A stretch of 13,408 nt of DNA. It comes from Dehalococcoidales bacterium (GTDB lineage: Bacteria > Chloroflexota > Dehalococcoidia > Dehalococcoidales > UBA2162). Within the stretch, counting starts at the first letter, position 1. Each line of letters opens with the position of its first letter. The notes beneath the pieces are model-generated. The model was not told the origin of the DNA. It was given only the letters and a program-made list of their open reading frames with translations, and made no database searches. The position numbers were made by a program, and so were the translations under genes. Location of the stretch: assembly GCA_020354275.1 (NCBI GenBank), contig CP070645.1:172370-185777 (forward strand), read 5' to 3'. Of this stretch, positions 1-7,257 are shown piece after piece.

Positions 1-125
1 AGGGGATGCAAAGTGATGCAATGGCATTATTGGATGAAGTGTTACCACCAGGGAAAAACGGGGTAAAAAATATAATTAACGCCAATTTAACGCCAACAGT
101 AGACATAACGTTAAGTAATAACTGA
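1..125 (+). CDS. C-terminal fragment of an unidentified protein
   Basis: An open frame enters from the left edge (first full codon at 3) and stops at TGA 123-125, giving about 40 visible residues. An in-frame ATG lies at 6-8 but has no visible ribosome binding site, and the frame is open upstream, so this is most simply the tail of a longer gene. The tail reads ALLDEVLPPGKNG and ends in an alternating, beta-strand-like TVDITLSNN. I do not recognise the family. It lies 13 bp before the tRNA gene on the same strand, with no clear terminator between them. Chance openness over such a short stretch cannot be excluded. Confidence 0.4.
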   Translation, partial: GMQSDAMALLDEVLPPGKNGVKNIINANLTPTVDITLSNN

Positions 126-138
126 GATTTAGCCTCAA

Positions 139-215
139 GCCCCTGTAGCTCAGGCGGATAGAGCAGCGGTTTCCTAAACCGCGTGTCGCGCGTTCGAGTC
201 GCGCCAGGGGTACCA
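139..215 (+). tRNA. tRNA-Arg (anticodon CCT), CCA encoded
   Basis: A full cloverleaf folds by eye. The acceptor stem is 139-145 with 205-211, six Watson-Crick pairs plus a terminal G-T. The anticodon stem is 166-170 with 178-182 around the loop TTCCTAA, placing anticodon CCT at 173-175. The T stem is 188-192 with 200-204 around the loop TTCGAGT. A discriminator A (212) and encoded CCA (213-215) follow. CCU reads AGG, so this is the tRNA-Arg isoacceptor for AGG codons. The last 15 bases recur at 1437-1451 with one mismatch; see that entry. Confidence 0.95.
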
Positions 216-314
216 CTGTTTATAGAGTCAGACAGGAAAGTATTTCTCCTGGCTGTAATAGTATCCTAAATCTTTGATGTTCTGCATACAGGTTAGCTGA
301 TGCCAGTGTGGTTT

Positions 315-1280
315 TTACAAAGCCCGTAAGATGATGTAGCTGACATAGCCAGCGTACAGGACTATAAAAGTAATCCCCTCCCACCTTTCCAATAAAGCCC
401 TTCTTCTGCCAGTAAAAACAGATATGAACAAGAATACTGAAGCAGCTATGGTGACACCTATATCGATATTACCGCCGTTGTGTACGGGCAGCGGTCTTAT
501 TATTGAACTCACGCCAAGTATAAATAAAATATTAAAAATATTGGAGCCAACTACGTTGCCAACCGCGATATCGGCGTTTCTTTTTTGCGCAGCGATGAGT
601 GATGTAGCCAACTCGGGCAGAGAAGTCCCTGTGGCGACGATTGTCAAGCCAACAAGTGATTGGTTGATTCCGAGCGTCTCTGCCAGCTTCACAGCACCAT
701 CAACAACCCATTTCGCCCCGATACCAAGGCCTGCGAGTCCCACAACAACAAAAATTATTGCACGGGTTAACCTGTAATCTGCACCGTTCACACCTCGTCT
801 TTCACCTCGTTGCCCTTTTGCCATCACCCAGATGTAATACAGGAACAGGCCAAAGAATATCAATAGTAAGATCCCGTCAATCCTTGTTAGCAACGAAGGG
901 CCGCCCTTATCTATTAACGAATCATTACCCATGATGCCAACAATAACTACAGCCAGCAGACTCAACGGGATTTCCTGCCAAATGGTGCTTTCCTGCACCC
1001 TTAAAGGACAAATAATCGCCGAAATACCGAGAATAATAAGAATATTGAAAGTATTGCTCCCCAGAATGTTCCCAAAAGCAATATCAGTGGACCCTTGAAC
1101 ACTGGCATATAAGTTAACAATTAGTTCTGGAGCCGAAGTACCAAAAGCAACGACCGTTAAACCGATGACCAAATCCGATATTCTCAGCCTTTTGGCCAAA
1201 GCCGAAGCACCATCAACCAGTAGGTCTGCCCCTTTATAAAGAAGGCCGAAACCAATAGCAAACAGAATATAGGTAAGCAT
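315..1280 (-). CDS. CaCA-family calcium/sodium antiporter (YrbG-like)
   Basis: An inner-membrane cation antiporter of 321 residues, the usual size for this family, which normally exchanges Ca2+ for Na+ (or K+/H+). The two inverted alpha repeats that form the ion path are clear: GTSAPE at about residues 47-52 with GNILGSNTFN at 70-79, and GTSLPEL at 218-224 with GNVVGSNIFN at 242-251. A charged cytoplasmic loop (GQRGERRG, about 156-163) separates the halves, and about ten hydrophobic segments are visible. I place the start at ATG 1280, which gives the expected opening MLTYILFAIGFGLLYKGADL; a TTG at 1295 would add five residues. Neither has a strong ribosome binding site. It is monocistronic and divergent from marR. 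The ion specificity is inferred from the family. Confidence 0.93.
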   Translation of the reverse strand: MLTYILFAIGFGLLYKGADLLVDGASALAKRLRISDLVIGLTVVAFGTSAPELIVNLYASVQGSTDIAFGNILGSNTFNILIILGISAIICPLRVQESTIWQEIPLSLLAVVIVGIMGNDSLIDKGGPSLLTRIDGILLLIFFGLFLYYIWVMAKGQRGERRGVNGADYRLTRAIIFVVVGLAGLGIGAKWVVDGAVKLAETLGINQSLVGLTIVATGTSLPELATSLIAAQKRNADIAVGNVVGSNIFNILFILGVSSIIRPLPVHNGGNIDIGVTIAASVFLFISVFTGRRRALLERWEGITFIVLYAGYVSYIILRAL

Positions 1281-1321
1281 TTGAACAGGTAACAACCGCC
1301 AGGCAATTGTCTAATTCTAAT

Positions 1322-1351
1322 ATTATGGTATAAAACATGTAGCTCTGGCAA
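1322..1351 (-). promoter_or_regulatory. Putative sigma70 promoter for the antiporter gene
   Basis: Read on the minus strand, TTGCCA (1351-1346, 5 of 6 to TTGACA) is followed after 18 bp by CATAAT (1327-1322, 5 of 6 to TATAAT). Transcription would begin near 1315, about 35 nt before the ATG at 1280. Found by eye. Confidence 0.5.
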
Positions 1352-1436
1352 AACTGTTTCCCCTTTATCCGTCCTGTTGAGTGGCGCCGGCTAAGCCGGA
1401 ATAGACTCCTTGCTCTTGCAGCTGTTTAGGCCTGTG

Positions 1437-1451
1437 GCGTCAGGGGTACCA
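1437..1451 (+). repeat. Near-copy of the tRNA-Arg 3' end
   Basis: The 15 bases GCGTCAGGGGTACCA match the tRNA-Arg 3' end at 201-215 (GCGCCAGGGGTACCA) at 14 positions, including the encoded CCA, in the same orientation. No other tRNA arm is recognisable just upstream, so this is not a full tRNA gene. The two copies bracket a 1.2-kb segment containing only the cation antiporter. Such direct repeats are typical of att sites left by tRNA-targeting integration, but no integrase is present, so that origin is inference. Confidence 0.5.
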
Positions 1452-1499
1452 TTTTTCAAGTTTACACGAACCACTCAATACCCCCCCATACCGTACAAC

Positions 1500-1528
1500 T
1501 TGACAGCCAGGTCATGTTTTCCTAAAAT
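1500..1528 (+). promoter_or_regulatory. Sigma70 promoter of the marR-RND operon
   Basis: A perfect -35 box, TTGACA at 1500-1505, is followed after exactly 17 bp by TAAAAT at 1523-1528 (5 of 6 to consensus). Predicted initiation is near 1535, leaving a leader of about 55 nt before the marR ATG. The strength of the match argues for a promoter that needs repression, which fits the overlapping palindrome. Confidence 0.75.
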
Positions 1529-1537
1529 ATATTTAGG
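1521..1537. promoter_or_regulatory. Candidate MarR operator palindrome over the -10 box
   Basis: CCTAAA and TTTAGG form perfect 6-bp arms around a 5-bp AT centre. The element fully covers the -10 hexamer of the marR promoter. MarR proteins are dimers that bind palindromes of about this size and often repress their own operon. The autorepression assignment is inference from position and symmetry. Confidence 0.5.
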
Positions 1538-1590
1538 TTATACAGTACCATTTGTTATTACCAAACTATTATTACGGAGGATACTTTTCT

Positions 1591-2061
1591 ATGCCACCTC
1601 ATAACGAAAACCTGGTCCAGAATATTCTCAAGCGTGCAGAGGACATCTACAACCTGCTCTCGCCCGGTATCCCCACCGAGTGGCTTTCATCTGACCTGAC
1701 CGTTGCCCAACTGCGGGTAATGCTTGTCCTGCTTGCTGAAGGCCCTACCCGTATGAGTGTTATTGCCTCAAACCTGGACATTGCCCTTTCCACGGCAACC
1801 GGAATCGTTGACAACCTGGTCAAGAAAGGGCTGGTAATCCGGGAAGCAGATTCTCAGGACCGCAGACTGGTTATCTGCCGGTTATCACCGACCGGACAGG
1901 ACAACCTGAGCAAGCTGTGGACATCGGGACAGTTTCAGATGGAGAAGCTGCTGGAGGGTTTGACAGCGGACGAACTCCGCAAATCGGCTGAAGTAGCCGA
2001 GATACTTTATAAAAATATTTCGCGCCAGAAGGGTATAAGGGACAGGAGTACAGCTCGATGA
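1591..2061 (+). CDS. MarR-family winged-helix transcriptional regulator
   Basis: A dimeric DNA-binding repressor of 156 residues, normal for MarR. The winged-helix domain spans about residues 35-105: LTVAQLRVMLVLLAEGPTRM opens it, the recognition helix lies around LSTATGIVDNLVKKG (66-80), and the wing carries the family signature DRRLVICRLSPTG (90-102). Flanking helices form the dimer interface. I chose ATG 1591 because GGAGG at 1576-1580 lies 10 nt upstream; the frame is open further upstream, but that part crosses the leader and promoter region. Its TGA overlaps the RND gene's ATG (ATGA, 2058-2061), so the two are translationally coupled. It probably represses the operon until a pump substrate releases it; the ligand is unknown. 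Confidence 0.92.
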   Translation: MPPHNENLVQNILKRAEDIYNLLSPGIPTEWLSSDLTVAQLRVMLVLLAEGPTRMSVIASNLDIALSTATGIVDNLVKKGLVIREADSQDRRLVICRLSPTGQDNLSKLWTSGQFQMEKLLEGLTADELRKSAEVAEILYKNISRQKGIRDRSTAR

Positions 2062-4481
2062 AAAGGTTCTCTGAAGCACTGGCGCGATTGATAGAACGCC
2101 GCCCCTGGTGGTTTGTGATAACCGCTGTGGTACTGATAGGGGCGGCTGTACCCGGTGTGACCATGCTGGACTCGTCGACCGGTTTCGAGGCACTGGTTTC
2201 ACCCAACGCTAAAATATCACAGGACAACGCACGATATGAGGAGCAATTCGGGGCCGATACTATCATTGTCCTGCTCAATGGCCCGGTAGATGGCATCCTT
2301 TCAGGCGAAAACCTGATGGTCCTGCACGACTTCGAGCAGGAGTTCTCCCAGGATGACCGCTACCGCTCAGTCCTCAGCCCGCTGACACTGCTGCAGACCG
2401 CTATTTATGAAGCCAACCAGGCATGGCAGACACTCCAGGAGCAGATTGCCACCGCCCAGGAACAGGCTGCCGCTGAAGCCAGGCGGCTGGTGGCCGAAAT
2501 GGGTCTGGGCGAAGAACAGCAAGAACTGGCGGCTCAACAGGCACGGGAAGAGGTTCTCAAGGAATTCCAGCCGTACATAGAGCAGCTGCAGCAGATGGGA
2601 GAACCGGCCCTGGATAATACTTTATTTGTTGCCGCCGTTCTCTATGATTCGGAGGGGGCAATCAGTGAGGCAATGCTGCCCTTCGTCCCCGACGATGAAC
2701 ATGTAATGATAGTCATAACTCCTCAGGGGAATATGCCCGATGACGAAGCCCTGCAGGCAGCCCAGGACATCGAGGATTTCTTTACGGCACATCCCATGGA
2801 GCAGGTAGAGGTAACGGTAATCGCCGACAGCAAGCTCATCAATGCCATCAGCAACAGCCTGGGACAGAACATAGCCATCCTGTTCGGCTTATCAGTAGTG
2901 GCCATGGTTCTGATACTGCTGCTCATGTTCCGGGTACGCTGGCGGCTTCTCCCCCTGCTCATCGTCGGGACCGGCACCCTGTGGACATTCGGTATGATGG
3001 GCTACGCTTCCGTCCCGATGACAATGACCACAATGGCGGTACTGCCAATACTCATCGGTCTGGGAATAGACTATTCCATACAGTTCCAGAACCGCTACCA
3101 GGAAGAGGTTGTCAGGAGCAGGTCCGTCAGTGAGGCCATCATCACCTCCCTATCACGCATGTTCCCCGTGGTTAGCATCGCCCTGGTGGCAACCCTGATC
3201 GGCTTCATTACCCTCTACATATCCGAGGTGCCCATGATACGCGACTTCGGCATGATGCTGGCGGTAGGCATTATTCTCAGCTACATCGCCGGATTGTTCC
3301 TGCTCAACAGTATCGTATATCTCAGTGACCGGAGGATACCCATCGAACGCTTGAGCCGGACAGCGTTAAAGGCCAGCAGCCGCATTGAAAGAGTCCTGTC
3401 CCAGATTGCCCGGCTGGCCGTTAAATACCCACTGCCGGTGTTTCTAATCGCCCTGGTATTTGCCATCGCCGGCGGTGTTGTTGACCAGTGGCTGCCAACC
3501 AATACCGACTACGAGCAGCTGATGCCACAGGATATACCCGAGCTGGCCCAGTTACGTGAATTGCGGCAGATATCGGGGAGCGGGGGCGAAATTAGATTCA
3601 TGGTGGAGGCAGATAACGCAGCCAGCCCCGAAGTGCTTGACTGGATACAGGGGTATCAAGCTGAAGGACTTGCTGCCTATCCCGAGCTCATCTCGGCCAA
3701 CAGCCCGGTAACATTAATCGCCCAGGCGACCGGCGGTGTAATTCCCGGCGAAGAAGAAATTTCACAAATACTGGAGAACACCCCGCCCCACTACGTCGAG
3801 CAGGTCATATCGGGTGACCGCACCATGGCCAGTCTATCCTTCACCACCAGATACCTGTCCCTAGAGGAAATCAACGATCTACTGGAAAGTATGCTGGCAG
3901 ATGCCCGTCCCCCGGCCAATGTCAAGATTTCACCTGTCGGGACTATCGCTCTCGGGGCGAGCACAGTAGATGCCGTGGTGGGCACCAGGTTCACCATGAA
4001 TTTGCTCTGTCTCGGTGCCGTGTTCATAGTCCTCCTGCTGGTTTACCGCCGTCTCAGTAACGCCATATTTATCATCTTACCGGTAGGGGCCGTAATTGCC
4101 TGGTCTTCCCTGGACATGTACCTCATCGGTATTCCGCTCAACCCGTTGACTGCCGTGCTGGGCGTTATTATCATAGGTATCTGTACCGAATTCATGGTGC
4201 TGCTTATGGGGCGGTACGATGAGGAAAAGAGAGAGGGACAACTACCTCAGGATGCCATGGTCACCGCGTTATCCAAGATAGGACGGGCGATAGTAACCAC
4301 CGCTCTCACTACCCTGGGAGGGTTTGGGGTACTGATAGCGTCGGACTTCGTGATGATCCGTGACTTCGGCATTGCCACGGTACTGGGGGTATTCCTCTGC
4401 CTGGTGGCTACCATCACCGTCATGCCGGGGATAATCGTCTGGTATGACCGGTGGCGGATGAAAAGGGTATCTTATAATTAG
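2058..4481 (+). CDS. RND-superfamily exporter, HAE3/MMPL type
   Basis: A 12-TM proton-driven exporter of 807 residues built from two homologous halves. Each half has one TM (about 17-37 and 459-478), a large extracytoplasmic domain, then five TMs (about 268-425 and 645-795). Half one carries GLGIDYSIQFQNRYQEE (334-350) with the membrane acidic residue D338; half two has GICTEFMVLLMGRYDEE (707-723) with E711. MIRDFG occurs in both halves (393-398, 766-771), showing the internal duplication. A charged Gln/Glu/Ala-rich helix, probably a coiled coil, lies at about 118-180 in the first external domain. The start is fixed by the ATGA overlap and AGGAG at 2044-2048. Family members export lipids, hopanoids or hydrophobic drugs; the substrate is unknown. 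No membrane-fusion or outer-membrane partner is nearby, which fits HAE3 types. Confidence 0.93.
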   Translation: MKRFSEALARLIERRPWWFVITAVVLIGAAVPGVTMLDSSTGFEALVSPNAKISQDNARYEEQFGADTIIVLLNGPVDGILSGENLMVLHDFEQEFSQDDRYRSVLSPLTLLQTAIYEANQAWQTLQEQIATAQEQAAAEARRLVAEMGLGEEQQELAAQQAREEVLKEFQPYIEQLQQMGEPALDNTLFVAAVLYDSEGAISEAMLPFVPDDEHVMIVITPQGNMPDDEALQAAQDIEDFFTAHPMEQVEVTVIADSKLINAISNSLGQNIAILFGLSVVAMVLILLLMFRVRWRLLPLLIVGTGTLWTFGMMGYASVPMTMTTMAVLPILIGLGIDYSIQFQNRYQEEVVRSRSVSEAIITSLSRMFPVVSIALVATLIGFITLYISEVPMIRDFGMMLAVGIILSYIAGLFLLNSIVYLSDRRIPIERLSRTALKASSRIERVLSQIARLAVKYPLPVFLIALVFAIAGGVVDQWLPTNTDYEQLMPQDIPELAQLRELRQISGSGGEIRFMVEADNAASPEVLDWIQGYQAEGLAAYPELISANSPVTLIAQATGGVIPGEEEISQILENTPPHYVEQVISGDRTMASLSFTTRYLSLEEINDLLESMLADARPPANVKISPVGTIALGASTVDAVVGTRFTMNLLCLGAVFIVLLLVYRRLSNAIFIILPVGAVIAWSSLDMYLIGIPLNPLTAVLGVIIIGICTEFMVLLMGRYDEEKREGQLPQDAMVTALSKIGRAIVTTALTTLGGFGVLIASDFVMIRDFGIATVLGVFLCLVATITVMPGIIVWYDRWRMKRVSYN

Positions 4482-4492
4482 AGTATTTCGGA

Positions 4493-5740
4493 TCAGGCTG
4501 TTGACGCTACGGGAACCTGGCTCAGAAGCTCCTCTGCCAGCTCGAAGTGCCGCCTGGCCTGTATTTCCCAGGAGAACCGGCCAGCATAGCACAGGGCTTT
4601 CTCCTCTATTCTGGCAGCGAGTTCGGGGTTTAGCAGCAGCTCTTTCATGCCGTTGATCAGTTTTCGCAGGTCGGTCTCGGCCAGCCCTCCGGCCTCTTTT
4701 AGAGTCTCACCCACACCCTCCAGGTCACGGCCGGCAACCACGGCGCCGGCACCCAGTGCATGAGATAGCACCCCGCTCTGGGTGCAGTCTCTGGGCCAGA
4801 AGAAGTTAATATCAAAAGCGTACTGTGCCAGGGGAAGTACACCCTCAGGTAACCAGGTTTCAAAGAAATACTTGCCCCTGCTATTATGCGTTGCTCGTAG
4901 TTTGTCAGCATAGATTCTCTGAGTTTCATCTCTGGGGTTGCCCACACGAACGGCAATGATGTTTTTACCTGGCGCGACCTTCTGCAACCTATCACTGACT
5001 TGAAAAAGCAACTCTGACTGCTTGCTGGGACACAGGAATCCTGTTCCCCCCAGTACGACATTACCGGGGTTGCTGAATATACCTTCCCGGTGAATTTTCT
5101 CTTTCATTTCCCGGTCAAGGTCTGACTCGTAGAGTAAGAAATCATTGAATCTGTCCTTGGCCTCACTACGGCTGAGACGGTTGATCGCCGGGTAAGAGTG
5201 TATACCATGCTTGATAACATGCACTTTCCGGCTGTATTCGGGGAAGGCTGAAGTAACGGCATCATACACCCCCCAGCTGAAAACGGTGATGGCGTCCACG
5301 ACGGGCAATAAGATTTGTAGGAAGTCATGCTGCTCCCTCCGCAACCCACTCCTGGTCTCGGTACTCTGGAAGTGCAGGGTATGGAATGTAACAACCCTGG
5401 GTATCTTAAGGTTCCGGAGTATATCAACAAACTGTATACTATTCGGCCAGATGCCAAATTCGTGCTGGAACCACAATACCGGGTCTTCTTTCCTCGCCCC
5501 CAGCTGCTTTAATCCTTCCTCAATCACTGGCGCGGAGAATTCATACCACCCGGGTATGCCGTACCATACCCTGTCCCAGTTTTCCACATCACTACTTATC
5601 AACTGTGCGCCTGATTTTTCAATATCAAAGGATAATACCCCCCAGCTCCCCGCCGGACTGTTACCGGTTATAAAACTGGTATAGTCGGCAATACCGCACA
5701 TGATAGGTTTATATGTCCCCACAAAGTAAATCATCGTCAT
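4493..5740 (-). CDS. GT-B fold glycosyltransferase (GT4-like)
   Basis: A predicted cytoplasmic sugar transferase of 415 residues with no signal peptide. The N-terminal acceptor domain opens YFVGTYKPIMCGIADYT (GT4 proteins often have a P-x-x-GGIADY-like loop here) and contains QHEFGIW (92-98), TFHT (118-121) and VIKHGI (175-180). The C-terminal donor domain has a GGTGFLCPSKQ segment (231-241), WLPEGVLPLAQYAFDINFF (296-314) and a nucleotide-sugar loop QSGVLSHALGAGAVVAGRD (321-339). The classical E-x7-E pair is not obvious, so catalysis and donor are uncertain. A SWEIQARRH helix (390-398) closes it, as is usual in GT4. Its ATG overlaps the zinc-ribbon stop (ATGA); a second ATG lies two codons later. 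Its product is unknown. Confidence 0.85.
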   Translation of the reverse strand: MTMIYFVGTYKPIMCGIADYTSFITGNSPAGSWGVLSFDIEKSGAQLISSDVENWDRVWYGIPGWYEFSAPVIEEGLKQLGARKEDPVLWFQHEFGIWPNSIQFVDILRNLKIPRVVTFHTLHFQSTETRSGLRREQHDFLQILLPVVDAITVFSWGVYDAVTSAFPEYSRKVHVIKHGIHSYPAINRLSRSEAKDRFNDFLLYESDLDREMKEKIHREGIFSNPGNVVLGGTGFLCPSKQSELLFQVSDRLQKVAPGKNIIAVRVGNPRDETQRIYADKLRATHNSRGKYFFETWLPEGVLPLAQYAFDINFFWPRDCTQSGVLSHALGAGAVVAGRDLEGVGETLKEAGGLAETDLRKLINGMKELLLNPELAARIEEKALCYAGRFSWEIQARRHFELAEELLSQVPVASTA

Positions 5741-5985
5741 TTGACCAAGGCCCTCATACCCTGTTTCCGTTCCTGGTGTATTCTCGGGCTTTCATTACTC
5801 ATTCCAGCACTATTGCTGGCAGATAGGTCCAGAATATAAAGGGAATCTACCGCTACCTGACAGTCATCCTGCGGGTCAAGGTAAACCCTGTAACCGCACT
5901 GCAGGCACACAATGTCCTGACTATAAATGCCATTGTCCAGAAAGAGGTCACCTTTGCATTTGGGGCATGCCTTAAACCAAAACAT
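5737..5985 (-). CDS. Small zinc-ribbon protein
   Basis: A protein of 82 residues with one treble-clef/zinc-ribbon motif: CPKC at 7-10 and CLQC at 27-30, a spacing that binds one Zn2+ through four cysteines. Aromatic residues (FWFKAC, CGYRVYLDP) surround it. The last 40 residues are polar and basic (HQERKQG) with no recognisable fold. The start is ATG 5985 because GGAGGTGA (5994-6001) lies 8 nt upstream; a GTG at 6003 would overlap that site. It sits 40 bp after the usp stop and overlaps the glycosyltransferase start by 4 bp, so it is co-translated with it. Function unknown; such proteins can be nucleic-acid or protein adaptors. Confidence 0.82.
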   Translation of the reverse strand: MFWFKACPKCKGDLFLDNGIYSQDIVCLQCGYRVYLDPQDDCQVAVDSLYILDLSASNSAGMSNESPRIHQERKQGMRALVK

Positions 5986-6025
5986 AACGCCTTTCACCTC
6001 CACCGTGAAGATTACCTATGCCGCA

Positions 6026-6913
6026 TCAGGTATTAGAGTTTAAAATACTCGGCCTCGGCCTTATCAACAGAGTTGGTTTTGAAGTTCCGTGAATCAGCTT
6101 GTAGGCAACGCTGCCATAAGCCCAGTGGCTGAATCCAGACCGACCGTGTGTGGTCATCACTATCAGGTTAATGTCATGTGATTCTACGTACTTGATTATT
6201 TCCTCGGCTGCCCTGCCAAAGGGAGACTCCGAGCGTACTTTGAAACCATTTGCCTGCAGCCTTTTTTTTACTTCTACGAGGTAGTTCTGGATACCCTCCA
6301 GAATATCGGGCATAGCCTGTGCCAGATATAGCTCCCACCCGGGAATAAACTCTGGGTCCAGATATGAGGAGAGTTCGGTAGCATTGTTGACGCGGAACAG
6401 TATCAGTTCGCAATTCACCTTGTTGGCTATGTCAGTGGCATAAGGTAGAGCCGCCTCAGAATACTTGGAACCATCCAGGGGAACCAGTATTTTACACAGC
6501 TCTTCCGCCAGGAATTCTGTTTGCATTACACCCGTCTTGATTAATAGCAATGGGGTGTAAGACTCCTGTATTACCTTGCTGCTTATGCTTCCGGTGATCC
6601 AGCGGGTAATCCCGCTGCGGCCGTGGGTACACATTACAATAAGGTCAATGTCATTCTTCTCCGAGAAGTTTACAATCCCATCAGCAGCATCACCGTAATC
6701 AATAGCCACCGTAGTTTTTAAGCCCAGGCTACGCAACTCCTCCGCCTTCTTCTCCAGATATACCCTCATAAGGTTCTCCTCATACACCTCTCTTTCGAAA
6801 ACGGAGAAGACGACGATCTCGCCGTCCACTCTCCTGGCAATTGTTTCGGCGTAGTGAATCGCCCGTTCAGCCAGTTCTGAACCATCCAGTGCTACCAATA
6901 TCTTCTGATACAT
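6026..6913 (-). CDS. Tandem-domain universal stress protein (UspA family)
   Basis: A cytoplasmic nucleotide-binding stress protein of 295 residues made of two Usp domains (about 1-127 and 140-285). Each begins with the first strand and P-loop-like aspartate (KILVALDGS at 4-12, KILVPLDGS at 141-149) and ends with the phosphate loop HGRSG...GS (97-109 and 256-268). The leading glycine of the usual G-2x-G-9x-G(S/T) motif is Cys in domain 1 and Thr in domain 2, while the other glycines remain, so ATP binding is likely but not certain. The start is ATG 6913 (MYQKILVALDGS, the family norm); the GTG at 6931 falls inside the GGAGG ribosome binding site. It is first of three minus-strand genes. Confidence 0.92.
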   Translation of the reverse strand: MYQKILVALDGSELAERAIHYAETIARRVDGEIVVFSVFEREVYEENLMRVYLEKKAEELRSLGLKTTVAIDYGDAADGIVNFSEKNDIDLIVMCTHGRSGITRWITGSISSKVIQESYTPLLLIKTGVMQTEFLAEELCKILVPLDGSKYSEAALPYATDIANKVNCELILFRVNNATELSSYLDPEFIPGWELYLAQAMPDILEGIQNYLVEVKKRLQANGFKVRSESPFGRAAEEIIKYVESHDINLIVMTTHGRSGFSHWAYGSVAYKLIHGTSKPTLLIRPRPSILNSNT

Positions 6914-7199
6914 CTTCTCCAGCACCTCCACATTCTATTCGACTGGTGTTACTGATAACGGACATTCCCAGTAAACGACCCACATCCTTGACCGTTTCCT
7001 GTGGTCACCTTCCTCTGGTATCTTTCATTTCACCCCAGCATAATCATTTTGGACTATTTGCCTTGTAGATTTCATCTGCTGGAAAGCTTGTTTCCTGCTA
7101 CTAATATTAATGATATTGCCCATCCCTCTTTCGGTGGTCACGGGCCATCAACGGCCACCTCAATTAAGTATTTAACGCAATACTCCGTAGGCATATTTC
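6914..7199. other. Divergent intergenic region between usp and the response regulator
   Basis: About 290 bp without a credible gene. The usp ribosome binding site lies at its left end, read on the minus strand. A hairpin of seven pairs, one of them a G-T, joins 7133-7139 to 7153-7159 with a 13-nt loop and no T-run; it could be an operator or a chance fold. I found no convincing minus-strand promoter for usp. The frames open here (for example 7001-7237) lack ribosome binding sites and recognisable residue patterns. Confidence 0.5.
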
Positions 7200-7228
7200 T
7201 CGACAGTAACTACGCCATTATGCTAATA
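7200..7228 (+). promoter_or_regulatory. Sigma70 promoter of the two-component operon
   Basis: TCGACA at 7200-7205 (5 of 6 to TTGACA) is followed after exactly 17 bp by TAATAT at 7223-7228. Transcription would start near 7235, leaving an A/T-rich leader of only about 23 nt before the ATG at 7258. The only purine-rich site (AGGA at 7236-7239) is about 18 nt from the start codon, unusually far, so translation may start with little Shine-Dalgarno help. Confidence 0.6.
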
Positions 7229-7257
7229 TTTATTTAGGAAGCGATTTTAATATATAT

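Noticed and set aside
424..777. 117-codon plus-strand frame inside the antiporter gene
   Set aside because: It is antisense to an intact, well-recognised antiporter, has low-complexity composition and lacks a ribosome binding site.
1387..1399. CCGGC-TAA-GCCGG hairpin as a terminator
   Set aside because: It has only five pairs with a three-base loop, no T-run, and no gene ends nearby on either strand.
1552..1590. Extended N-terminus for the MarR protein
   Set aside because: GGAGG at 1576-1580 lies inside the extension and serves ATG 1591; the added residues (NYYYGGYF) are not MarR-like.
1410..1604. 64-codon frame starting at a TTG upstream of marR
   Set aside because: It has no ribosome binding site and runs across the marR promoter, leader and start codon.
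1871..2296. Two minus-strand frames of 105 and 141 codons over the marR-RND junction
   Set aside because: They are antisense to two clear genes, Ser/Pro/Thr-rich, and match no known pattern.
5211..5684. 157-codon plus-strand frame over the glycosyltransferase gene
   Set aside because: It is antisense to a gene with recognisable GT-B motifs and is merely an open complement frame.
7001..7237. 78-codon frame ahead of the response regulator
   Set aside because: It has no ribosome binding site and overlaps the operon promoter; its composition looks like translated intergenic DNA.
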